NCBI GenBank assembly: GCA_947504025.1
Contig: CANNFX010000001.1
Location: 310,001-374,000, forward strand
Origin: an uncultured Sphingomonadaceae bacterium
GTDB lineage: Bacteria; Pseudomonadota; Alphaproteobacteria; Sphingomonadales; Sphingomonadaceae
Length of the DNA: 64,000 bases
Reading direction: 5' to 3'
Part shown: positions 16,101 through 23,910 of the stretch, piece after piece
How positions within the stretch are numbered: position 1 is the stretch's first letter
Layout: each line of letters opens with the position of its first letter
Translations under genes and position numbers: made by a program
The notes under the pieces: generated by a model
What the model was told of the DNA's origin: nothing
Seen by the model: only the letters and a program-made list of their open reading frames with translations
Database searches by the model: none

Positions 16101-17570
16101 ATGTTCGGGGACACATCGAATTACGCCAATGGCGTGCAGCTCGCCGTGTGCGTAGCGCTGACCGCATTCATCGGCCTGACGACTTATCTGAAGGTGCGGC
16201 AGGCAAAGACGCATGACGGATCAAGCAAAGATGTGTTCCTTGCAGGCGGCGGTCTCAGTTGGGTGTTTGTTGCCGGTTCGATTACCCTGACCAACCTATC
16301 GACCGATCAGCTTGTCGGCATGAACGGCAACCAAATGGCCCTGCTCGCATGGTGGGAAATCGCGGGCTTCTTCGGCCTGATGACACTCGCCTTCGTTTTC
16401 GTCCCGCTTTATTACAAGCATAATTGCACCACCGTGACCGAGCTGCTGGAACGCCGATATGGCGGACGGAGCATCAGAACGCTCATCTCGGCCCTATTCC
16501 TGCTCGGAAACGTGCTGATTTATCTTCCGGCCGCGCTATATAGTGGCGGACTGTTCCTGCAGTCGCTGTTCGGATCGAGCATCGACCTGCTTGTTTTCAG
16601 CGTCATTCTAGCGGTGATCGCGGCTGCTTACACGATCTTCGGAGGCCTGCGCGCCGTTGCAGTTATGGATACCTATTCAGGCGTAGGCATCCTCGGCCTT
16701 GCGCTCCTGATCGTCTATCTGGCACTCGCTGCGGTCGACTTCGACATCGTCACAGGCGTTCCTGCGGAGCGGCTGACAATGATTGGCGGCCAGGATTCGC
16801 CGATTCCGTTCCACACGCTGTTTACCGGCATGCTGTTCATTCAAGTGTTCTATTGGTCGACTAACCAGAACATCACCCAACGCGCGATGGCGGCACCAAC
16901 AGTGCGCGAGGCCCGCAAGGGTGTATTCGCAGCCGCAGCGATCCGTATTCTGATTGTACCGCCTATCGTGGTTCTACCAGGTATAGTTGCTTTCAAGCTG
17001 TACGGCGATGTCGGTGACGCGGCATACGGAATGCTGGTGGCTGACATTATGCCAGTCTGGCTATCAGGTGCATTTGCAGCGATGGTCGCGGCAGCCGTTA
17101 TCACGACCTTCAGCGCCGTGCTCAATTCGACTGTAGCGCTCTATTCCGTTGATTTTCATGAACAGTTCATTGGTAAGGTCGATGACCACTGGAAGCTTGG
17201 TGCATTGATGTCGGTGCTGGCCACCGCTGTCGCGATCATGCTGGTGCCAATCTACTCATCAGCCGACAGCATCATAAATCTGCTGCAGGAACTGAACGGG
17301 CTGCTGTCTATGCCGATTTTGAGTGCCTTTGTCGCAGGGCTGCTGTTTCGCGGCGTTGACGCAAGAGCGGCGATTGTCGGGGTGATCTGGGGTGTCGCAC
17401 TTTACGGAGCCTTCACTTTCCAGCTCAGCCCTAGTGGTATCATCACGATGCATTACATAGACTTCATGGTCGTAGTGCTTGTCACTTCAGTGCTTGCATC
17501 GCTGGTCGCCAATCGCCTGGTCTTTAGAGGTAAGGCGGAATTCGTCGGGTTTAAGCGGCAACCTATTTGA
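16101..17570 (+). CDS. Sodium:solute symporter (SSS/SLC5 family)
   Basis: A 489-residue integral membrane protein with about 13-14 hydrophobic segments and SSS-family sequence (FLAGGGLSWVFVAGSITLTNLST, of which the GGGLSW and NLST parts are typical; QVFYWSTNQNITQRAMAA in the middle). I chose the ATG at 16101 because GAGAGG lies just upstream and the conserved protein starts there; an open frame extends upstream into the divergent gene but is not conserved. Next to two galactosidases, the likely cargo is a galactoside or galacto-oligosaccharide with Na+. Confidence 0.9.
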   Translation: MFGDTSNYANGVQLAVCVALTAFIGLTTYLKVRQAKTHDGSSKDVFLAGGGLSWVFVAGSITLTNLSTDQLVGMNGNQMALLAWWEIAGFFGLMTLAFVFVPLYYKHNCTTVTELLERRYGGRSIRTLISALFLLGNVLIYLPAALYSGGLFLQSLFGSSIDLLVFSVILAVIAAAYTIFGGLRAVAVMDTYSGVGILGLALLIVYLALAAVDFDIVTGVPAERLTMIGGQDSPIPFHTLFTGMLFIQVFYWSTNQNITQRAMAAPTVREARKGVFAAAAIRILIVPPIVVLPGIVAFKLYGDVGDAAYGMLVADIMPVWLSGAFAAMVAAAVITTFSAVLNSTVALYSVDFHEQFIGKVDDHWKLGALMSVLATAVAIMLVPIYSSADSIINLLQELNGLLSMPILSAFVAGLLFRGVDARAAIVGVIWGVALYGAFTFQLSPSGIITMHYIDFMVVVLVTSVLASLVANRLVFRGKAEFVGFKRQPI

Positions 17571-17632
17571 GCAGATATCCGAAAACGATCAGATGGGTGA
17601 CAACGAAGCGAGCCTCGCGCTAGAGGGGCCGC

Positions 17633-18784
17633 GTGAACACGGATAATCCCTTCTTCGATGCACAAACGGCCGATCTGAACCGACTGGCCAGTCAGAGCAG
17701 GCGGCGCAACTTGTCGCAGCAGGTCGGTGTTGATTTTGCGTCCAACGATTACCTCGGGCTGGCAGCGTCGGGGCAACTCGCCCAAGCAGCAAGCGAAGCG
17801 ATCCGGCAGGGCTTGCCGGTCGGCTCAGGCGGATCACGCCTTTTACGCGGCAACCACCCCGAACATGAGCTTCTCGAAAGCGATGCTACCGCACATTTCG
17901 GCAGCGAAAGTGCTCTATATTTCTCCAGTGGGTTTGCCGCCAATGGAGCGTTGATGGCGGCCCTGCCCCAGCGCGGCGATCTGGTGATCTATGATGAGCT
18001 CGTACATGCCAGTGCGCATGACGGCATGCGGCTCGGACGGGCAGAGTTTGTGCCTGTCAGGCATAATGATCCCCAAGCATTCGAACTGGCAATTACCAGC
18101 TGGCGCAGCAGCGGCGGAACTGGCCGGATATGGATCGCGGTGGAAACGCTCTACAGCATGGATGGCGACCGTGCGCCGTTGGATGATCTTGCCGCCATTG
18201 CAGAACGCCACGAGGCAATTCTTCTGCTCGACGAAGCGCATGCAACGGGAGTGTTCGGGCCATCCGGACGCGGCCTTGCTGCACATCTCGAAGGCGCGCC
18301 CAACGTCATCACTTTGCGCACCTGCGGCAAGGCTCTGGGCTGCGAAGGCGCGCTGGTGTGCGGACCAGAAGTGGTGAGAGAATTCCTGATCAACCGCGCC
18401 CGCGGGTTTATTTTTTCGACAGCACCGTCCCCCTTGATGGCGGCCTGTACACGGGCGGCATTGAAGCTGACTGCCGATGACAGTTTGCGCGATGCGCTGC
18501 GGGCCCGGATTACCGCAGCCGAACAAGCCCTTGGCTTCTCCACCGGCTCGCAGATTATGCCAGTCGTACTCGGCGATGAAGCGCGAACAATGGCAGTCGC
18601 TGCAAAGCTTCAGCAGGCAGGCTTCGATGTGCGCGGAATACGTCCACCTACCGTGCCGGAGGGCAGCTCGCGTTTGCGCCTCTCGCTAACGCTCAACGCA
18701 TCTCAGAATGATATAGAAGCGCTTGGAGAGAGGCTGTCACATATCCTCGGAACTGAGGAAGCAACATGTCTCGCTACGTCGTAA
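17633..18784 (+). CDS. bioF: 8-amino-7-oxononanoate synthase
   Basis: BioF condenses pimeloyl-ACP/CoA with alanine, the first step of biotin ring assembly. This 383-residue PLP enzyme shows the glycine-rich GSGGSRLLRG, the LLDEAHATGVFG active-site stretch, and the PLP lysine in TCGKALGCEG. It starts at GTG after AGAGGGG. Its end overlaps the bioD start by 19 bases, so the bioF-bioD-bioA genes form one operon. I see no BioR-type box (TTATCTATAA-like) in the 62-base leader. Confidence 0.95.
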   Translation: MNTDNPFFDAQTADLNRLASQSRRRNLSQQVGVDFASNDYLGLAASGQLAQAASEAIRQGLPVGSGGSRLLRGNHPEHELLESDATAHFGSESALYFSSGFAANGALMAALPQRGDLVIYDELVHASAHDGMRLGRAEFVPVRHNDPQAFELAITSWRSSGGTGRIWIAVETLYSMDGDRAPLDDLAAIAERHEAILLLDEAHATGVFGPSGRGLAAHLEGAPNVITLRTCGKALGCEGALVCGPEVVREFLINRARGFIFSTAPSPLMAACTRAALKLTADDSLRDALRARITAAEQALGFSTGSQIMPVVLGDEARTMAVAAKLQQAGFDVRGIRPPTVPEGSSRLRLSLTLNASQNDIEALGERLSHILGTEEATCLATS

Positions 18785-19374
18785 CCGGAACTGACACAGA
18801 TGTCGGCAAAACCATCTTCGCTGCCGCGCTCGCCACCCACCTGAGCGCGCGCTACTGGAAGCCGGTGCAAGCCGGCATGGACGAAGGCGGTGACAATGCG
18901 ACAATTCGGCGTTTGGCGGGAGAAAATGTTGAAATTGTGCCTGAGGCATATCAACTTCAAACCCCGTGCTCACCGCATGAGGCGGCACGCATTGACGGTG
19001 TTGCGCTTGCTGCGGGCAGATTGGCATTGCCCGGCGGCGATAGCCCGCTAGTCGTCGAGGGTGCTGGCGGAGTATTAGTGCCGCTCTCGGATGAACTTCT
19101 TTACGCCGACCTCTTCGCAACTTGGGGCTTACCAGTTATTCTCGTCGCACGGACCCAGCTTGGCACAATCAATCACACGCTGCTTTCGCTCGAGGCTTTG
19201 CGCGCTCGCAATGTGCCAATCCACGGTGTAGCCTTCGTTGGTGATCCCGAACCGGTGGCCGAAACTTCAATTCCGCGCATCGGCAAAGTTCGCAGCCTTG
19301 GCCGTTTACCAATCGTGGAACCGTTGACACCAAAAAGCCTCCACGCCGCATTCGCCGATGGGATCGTCCTTTGA
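18766..19374 (+). CDS. bioD: Dethiobiotin synthetase
   Basis: BioD closes the ureido ring using ATP and CO2. The 202-residue protein opens with the P-loop GTDTDVGKT and holds the VEGAGGVLVPL motif of the family. It overlaps bioF by 19 bases and bioA by four (TTGA), so translation of the three is coupled. Confidence 0.94.
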   Translation: MSRYVVTGTDTDVGKTIFAAALATHLSARYWKPVQAGMDEGGDNATIRRLAGENVEIVPEAYQLQTPCSPHEAARIDGVALAAGRLALPGGDSPLVVEGAGGVLVPLSDELLYADLFATWGLPVILVARTQLGTINHTLLSLEALRARNVPIHGVAFVGDPEPVAETSIPRIGKVRSLGRLPIVEPLTPKSLHAAFADGIVL

Positions 19375-20642
19375 ACAATAAATCATCCGTTTGGCACCCC
19401 TTCACACAACATGGGCTAGAAGTGCCCATTCCGATGGTCAGCCACGCTGAAGGTTGCGCGATATACACCGAAAATGGTCGCAGAATCATCGACGGGATTT
19501 CAAGCTGGTGGGTCACCACCCACGGTCACTGCAATCCGCGCATCATGGCTGCAATCGCCGATCAAGCCCAGAAGCTCGATCAGGTCATCTTCGCCGGATG
19601 GACGCATGAACCCGCCGAACGGTTGGCCGCACGCCTCTCAGCGCTGGTCCCCGATCCCCTCCACTATGCTTTCTTCTCGGACAGCGGGTCCACTGCCGTC
19701 GAAGTCGCGCTCAAAATGGCGCTGGGGCACTGGGTTAATCGCGGCGAAAAGAAACGTCGCCGGATCGTAGTGATGGAACATTCCTATCACGGGGATACCA
19801 TCGGCACGATGTCAGTCGGTGAACGCGGCGTTTTCAATCAAGCCTATGAAGAACTGTTGTTCGATGTTGCGACAATCCCGTTCCCCGCTGCTGGCCAGGA
19901 ACAAGCTACACTCGATGCGCTGGAGGCCGAATGCGCCAAGGGTGATGTCGCAGCTTTAATTGTCGAACCGCTATTGCTGGGCGCCGGAGGAATGCTGGTC
20001 TATCCGCCGCAAGTTCTAACCATCATGGCTGAGATATGCCGCGCTTCAGACGTTCTATTGATCGCTGATGAAGTGATGACCGGTTGGGGCCGCACAGGTA
20101 CGTTGTTTGCCTGCGAGCAAGCAGGCGTTGTACCGGATATCATGTGCCTATCGAAAGGTATCACAGGAGGTGCAATTCCGCTGGCCGTGACAATGGCGAC
20201 TCCGCGCATTTTCGATGCCCATTATTCCAAAGATGCAGCCAAGCAGTTCTTTCACTCATCCAGCTACACCGCCAATCCGATTGCTTGTGCAGCAGCCAAC
20301 GCCAATCTCGAAATATGGGAAGACGAACCGGTTGCCGCTCGTATTGCTACTCTGGAAGCGCGGCAAAAGGCAGGGCTAGGCCGCCTCTCCAAACTTTCCG
20401 GCGTTGCTGATGCGCGCCAGATCGGCACTGTGATCGCCGTTGATATAGAGGCGAAGGAAGACGCAGGCTATCTGTCGCAGGTTGGCCCGCGACTGAAAGC
20501 ATCCTTGGCGCAAAAGGATGTCCTGCTTAGGCCTCTTGGAAACACCGTCTATGTCATGCCGCCATATTGCACGGATGAGGATGACTTGGGACTGCTCTAT
20601 GATGCGATTGAGGGCGCCATCGGAGATGCATTGGCGTTTTAG
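19371..20642 (+). CDS. bioA: Adenosylmethionine-8-amino-7-oxononanoate aminotransferase
   Basis: BioA transfers an amino group from S-adenosylmethionine to make 7,8-diaminononanoate. The 423-residue class-III aminotransferase carries VWHPFTQHG near the N-terminus, SSWWVTTHGH, the cofactor Asp in LIADEVMTGWGRTG and the PLP lysine in LSKGITGG. Translation starts at TTG overlapping the bioD stop. bioB and bioC are not in this window. The 3' end overlaps the end of the convergent HprK-like gene by four bases. Confidence 0.95.
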   Translation: MNNKSSVWHPFTQHGLEVPIPMVSHAEGCAIYTENGRRIIDGISSWWVTTHGHCNPRIMAAIADQAQKLDQVIFAGWTHEPAERLAARLSALVPDPLHYAFFSDSGSTAVEVALKMALGHWVNRGEKKRRRIVVMEHSYHGDTIGTMSVGERGVFNQAYEELLFDVATIPFPAAGQEQATLDALEAECAKGDVAALIVEPLLLGAGGMLVYPPQVLTIMAEICRASDVLLIADEVMTGWGRTGTLFACEQAGVVPDIMCLSKGITGGAIPLAVTMATPRIFDAHYSKDAAKQFFHSSSYTANPIACAAANANLEIWEDEPVAARIATLEARQKAGLGRLSKLSGVADARQIGTVIAVDIEAKEDAGYLSQVGPRLKASLAQKDVLLRPLGNTVYVMPPYCTDEDDLGLLYDAIEGAIGDALAF

Positions 20643-21538
20643 CGGTTCCAGTGCTGCTCCAGCATAGCGCAGCTATCGTCAAGTAACGCAGCATCCCTGG
20701 GCCGTGTCAGCCGATAAACAGGCATCACGGCCGCCAACTTAGCGATTTGCGCCGTATATGCCCCAAGTGTTCCAAGCGCCCTCAGGAACGAAATCCGGTA
20801 CATCGTGGCGTGCAGCAATGCGCCGACTGCCTCGCCGCCTGTAATCCGTGTGATCGAAAGCTCACCCCATTCGAGGATGTAGCATGCGGCCAAAGGCACT
20901 GGATCGGCGCAAATTTCTGTTTCGACGGGCAGATGGAACTTGCGGTCACGAAAATGGTCCTGCTCCATTTCCCGCTCGGTCCATCCAAGCGCTTCCAACG
21001 CGTCGTCCCACAGCTTTATCCGCGAAGACGATGGCCAGATTTCCGCTCCACTGCCTGCAAATCGCACCCTGCTGAGATCATCAGCGACCAGTGAATACTC
21101 TCTAGACGCCATTGAGGCCGCAAACGTCGATTTTCCTGCCCCTGCCTCACCTGCGAACAGCACTGCGCCTTGAGGACCCATGACGGCGCTTCCGTGGAGC
21201 AATTGCAGGCTGCGCTGATAACCAATCGCGCCCCAGCCCGATCCCAAGGCAAAAAGCCTAAGTTCGCGTTCCGAAACATCCACATCTGGCGCGATCAAGA
21301 GCTCGCGACCGCCCACCGCTGCGTAAGTGCCCGCATCCTCATCATCAAAAACCAGCCGGTCGCCGATGATTAACGGCTCATGCGGGGCAAGTCCCGTCGG
21401 CTCCACGCTTTCATCAAGCCGGATCACAATGTCGGGATCGGCGATCTTCCTGGAAGCAAAGACTGCCCATTCAGGCAGTTCCAACTCGCTGGCGACGGAC
21501 AGGCCAGAATGCCGATAATGATGGAAGTCACATGACAT
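20639..21538 (-). CDS. HPr kinase-like P-loop protein
   Basis: The 299-residue protein has a Walker A GEAGAGKST at residues 130-138 preceded by the HGSAV stretch seen in HPr-kinase-related proteins, and a YSLVADDLSRVR segment resembling the kinase's DD motif. In sphingomonads such HprK-like proteins are sometimes found with PqqD-like and asparagine-synthase-like peptide-modifying genes, but none lies beside this one: its neighbours are bioA (convergent) and an antiporter (divergent). The substrate is unknown; I would call it an orphan member. Confidence 0.7.
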   Translation of the reverse strand: MSCDFHHYRHSGLSVASELELPEWAVFASRKIADPDIVIRLDESVEPTGLAPHEPLIIGDRLVFDDEDAGTYAAVGGRELLIAPDVDVSERELRLFALGSGWGAIGYQRSLQLLHGSAVMGPQGAVLFAGEAGAGKSTFAASMASREYSLVADDLSRVRFAGSGAEIWPSSSRIKLWDDALEALGWTEREMEQDHFRDRKFHLPVETEICADPVPLAACYILEWGELSITRITGGEAVGALLHATMYRISFLRALGTLGAYTAQIAKLAAVMPVYRLTRPRDAALLDDSCAMLEQHWNR

Positions 21539-21623
21539 TGCACCGCCCTACCCATCCGCCAGCCCACAGCGCAAGCGGACTTGACACTTCACGCCGCCCG
21601 CTAGCGGCGCTAGTCACACCTCC

Positions 21624-22925
21624 ATGCATGAAACAAGCAGCATCAACGCCTTCGACATCGCTTCAATGCTGGTGGTTGCTGCCGCCGTATTGGGCTGGTT
21701 CAATCATCAATTTATCAAGCTACCGCATGTTATCGGACTGACGGTGATGGGCGCACTGGGTGCGATCGGATTACTCGTAGCCGATGCCTTCATCCCCGGC
21801 ATCACGCTAGACAATGACGTCGCGCGGCTTCTCGAGCAAATGAACTTCACGGACACGTTGCTGCAAGGGATGCTCAGTTTTTTGCTGTTTGCCGGCGCGC
21901 TGCATGTTGATCTTGAGCGGCTGAAGGCTGACTGGCTACCTGTCCTACTTCTTTCCACCATCGGCGTGCTGATATCGACCATTTTGGTCGGCCTCGCCAT
22001 GTGGGGCGTCGGAATGCTGCTAGGCCTACCTATCGCACCGATCTGGTATTTCGTCTTTGGTGCATTGATTTCCCCGACCGACCCCGTGTCGGTTCTGGGC
22101 GTCCTCAAGGAAGAAAACGTCCCTCTCTCGCTGCAGTCAGCGGTCGCAGGTGAAAGCCTTTTCAATGACGGCGTTGGCATTGTCGTTTTCACCATTCTGC
22201 TCGGCGCTGCAGTATCGGGCGCGGAATTCTCAGTTTCGGAAGGCGCACGGTTATTCGCTATCGAAGCTGGTGGCGGCGTACTTGTCGGTCTGATTTTTGG
22301 TTGGGTGGGCTACAAAGCGCTCGCCAGCATGGACGAATATGCGCTCGAAGTTTTGATCACACTCGCCATCGTGATGGGCGGCTATGCACTATGCACCCAG
22401 CTGCACATTTCCGGTCCGCTCGCAATGGCGGTGGCCGGTTTGTTGATCGGTAATCACGGCATGAATTGGGCGATGAGCGACGTGACGCAGGACTATGTAG
22501 TCAAATTCTGGGAACTGGTGGACGAACTGCTCAATTCAGTTCTTTTCCTCCTCATCGGTCTGGAGCTCATCGTGTTGATCCCCGGCGTTCCGCATATTGT
22601 TTTGGGCGTAGCGGCAATCATCATCACGCTCATCGCCAGAGCGGTAGCGGTAGGCGCAATGACCAAAGTCGTTCCCGCAGCCCGCCTCGACACCAAGGGC
22701 GCAGGCCGTGTGCTTTGGTGGGGCGGATTGCGCGGTGGCATTTCCATTGCGCTCGTCCTGTCACTACCGGCAAACGAAACGCGCGATCTTCTACTGGCAG
22801 CCACCTTTGCAGCGGTGCTTTTCTCGGTGTTGGTCCAGCGGGCGACGCTGGGTAATTTGATCGACACATTGCGCGAGAATTCCGACCCTGATGTAGCCGA
22901 AGAGCTCCCTGAATCTGCCCACTAA
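21624..22925 (+). CDS. Na+/H+ antiporter, CPA1 family
   Basis: A 433-residue membrane protein with about 12 hydrophobic segments. CPA1/NhaP features include FGALISPTDPVSVLGVLKE and ESLFNDGVGIVVF, holding the conserved acidic and Asn/Asp residues of ion binding, plus WGGLRGGISIALVLSLP. It exchanges Na+ (or K+) for protons across the inner membrane and so supports pH and salt tolerance. It is transcribed alone; the purC promoter starts just after its stop. Confidence 0.92.
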   Translation: MHETSSINAFDIASMLVVAAAVLGWFNHQFIKLPHVIGLTVMGALGAIGLLVADAFIPGITLDNDVARLLEQMNFTDTLLQGMLSFLLFAGALHVDLERLKADWLPVLLLSTIGVLISTILVGLAMWGVGMLLGLPIAPIWYFVFGALISPTDPVSVLGVLKEENVPLSLQSAVAGESLFNDGVGIVVFTILLGAAVSGAEFSVSEGARLFAIEAGGGVLVGLIFGWVGYKALASMDEYALEVLITLAIVMGGYALCTQLHISGPLAMAVAGLLIGNHGMNWAMSDVTQDYVVKFWELVDELLNSVLFLLIGLELIVLIPGVPHIVLGVAAIIITLIARAVAVGAMTKVVPAARLDTKGAGRVLWWGGLRGGISIALVLSLPANETRDLLLAATFAAVLFSVLVQRATLGNLIDTLRENSDPDVAEELPESAH

Positions 22926-22932
22926 GGCAAGA

Positions 22933-22961
22933 TTGCAAGAATCACCCGCCCACTATATATG
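22933..22961 (+). promoter_or_regulatory. purC promoter
   Basis: A -35 TTGCAA (22933-22938) and a -10 TATATG (22956-22961) are separated by exactly 17 bases, right after the antiporter stop. Transcription would begin near 22968, immediately before the hairpin at 22971. Confidence 0.6.
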
Positions 22962-22970
22962 CGGGCGAAA

Positions 22971-23014
22971 CGCCCCGGCACTGAAGCGAAACTGAAGTTT
23001 CGTCAGCCGGGGCG
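22971..23014 (+). promoter_or_regulatory. Structured 5' leader hairpin of purC
   Basis: CGCCCCGGC (22971-22979) pairs with GCCGGGGCG (23006-23014). Inside, TGA pairs with TCA, and CGAAAC pairs with GTTTCG around a TGAA loop, giving one long stacked hairpin. CAGTG and a T5 tract (23020-23024) follow. It sits at the predicted 5' end of the purC mRNA, 26 bases before the ATG, and could act as an attenuator, a stability element, or a terminator for the antiporter gene. Confidence 0.6.
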
Positions 23015-23040
23015 CAGTGTTTTTGCGCAAGGAATTCTCG

Positions 23041-23844
23041 ATGACCCGTCGCCGCCAGATTTACGAAGGCAAGGCCAAGATTCTGTATGAAGGCCCAGAG
23101 CCGGGCACGATCATCCAGTATTTTAAAGACGATGCGACCGCCTTTAACGCCCAGAAAAAGGGCACGATCAATGGCAAGGGCGTGATCAATAATCGCATCA
23201 GCGAATATGTCTTCTCGCGCCTGTCGCACATCGGCATTCCAACGCACTTCATCCGCCGTCTGAATATGCGCGAGCAACTGGTCCGGCAGGCAGAAATTAT
23301 TCCCATCGAAGTCGTCGTGCGTAATGTCGCAGCCGGTTCAATCAGCAAGCGGCTCGGCATCGAAGAAGGCGAGCAATTGCCCCACACGCTGATCGAATAT
23401 TTCTACAAGGATGATGCGCTGGGTGATCCGTTGATCGCTGAAGAGCATATCGCCTGCTTCGGCTGGGCCAATAATGAGGAAATGCAGGACATCTCCTCAA
23501 TGGCGATCCGGATCAACGATTTCATGGTTGGAATGTTCGCTGCCATCAACATCCGGCTGGTCGACTTCAAACTGGAATTCGGCCGCGTGTTCGATGGCGA
23601 TTTCAGCCGCGTGATCCTGGCCGATGAAATCAGCCCCGATGGCTGCCGCCTGTGGGACATGGAAACGAACGAGAAAATGGACAAGGACCGCTTCCGCCAA
23701 GACCTCGGCGGTGAAGAAGATGCCTATCAGGAAGTCGCGCGCCGGCTTGGTATTTTGCAGAATGACGATGGTGGTCCGGGCGAAGTTTTCGACCTCAGCG
23801 CCCATCGGACCAAATTGCGCAATTCATCTATGCCGAAAAAGTAA
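23041..23844 (+). CDS. purC: SAICAR synthetase
   Basis: PurC joins aspartate to CAIR in de novo purine synthesis. The 267-residue product begins [16 protein letters not shown] and shows the family motifs [17 protein letters not shown] and [12 protein letters not shown] chose the ATG at 23041 (AAGGAA upstream) because conservation starts there; an in-frame start at 23017 adds eight residues inside the leader. purS-purQ (32.7 kb) and purM-purN (48.7 kb) are separate blocks. Confidence 0.96.
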   Translation: MTRRRQIYEGKAKILYEGPEPGTIIQYFKDDATAFNAQKKGTINGKGVINNRISEYVFSRLSHIGIPTHFIRRLNMREQLVRQAEIIPIEVVVRNVAAGSISKRLGIEEGEQLPHTLIEYFYKDDALGDPLIAEEHIACFGWANNEEMQDISSMAIRINDFMVGMFAAINIRLVDFKLEFGRVFDGDFSRVILADEISPDGCRLWDMETNEKMDKDRFRQDLGGEEDAYQEVARRLGILQNDDGGPGEVFDLSAHRTKLRNSSMPKK

Positions 23845-23910
23845 GAGTGCGCGAATAATCTCCTTGCACGGTTACGATTTCCCTGCATCATAGGTGCTTG
23901 GGGGAATGTA

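Noticed and set aside
17571..17632. BioR box or other known biotin operator before bioF
   Set aside because: No TTATCTATAA-like sequence was found in the leader.
21581..21613. TTGACA and a CTAGC/GCTAG repeat upstream of the antiporter as a promoter and operator
   Set aside because: No -10 element at a workable distance, and the repeat is only five bases long in GC-rich sequence.
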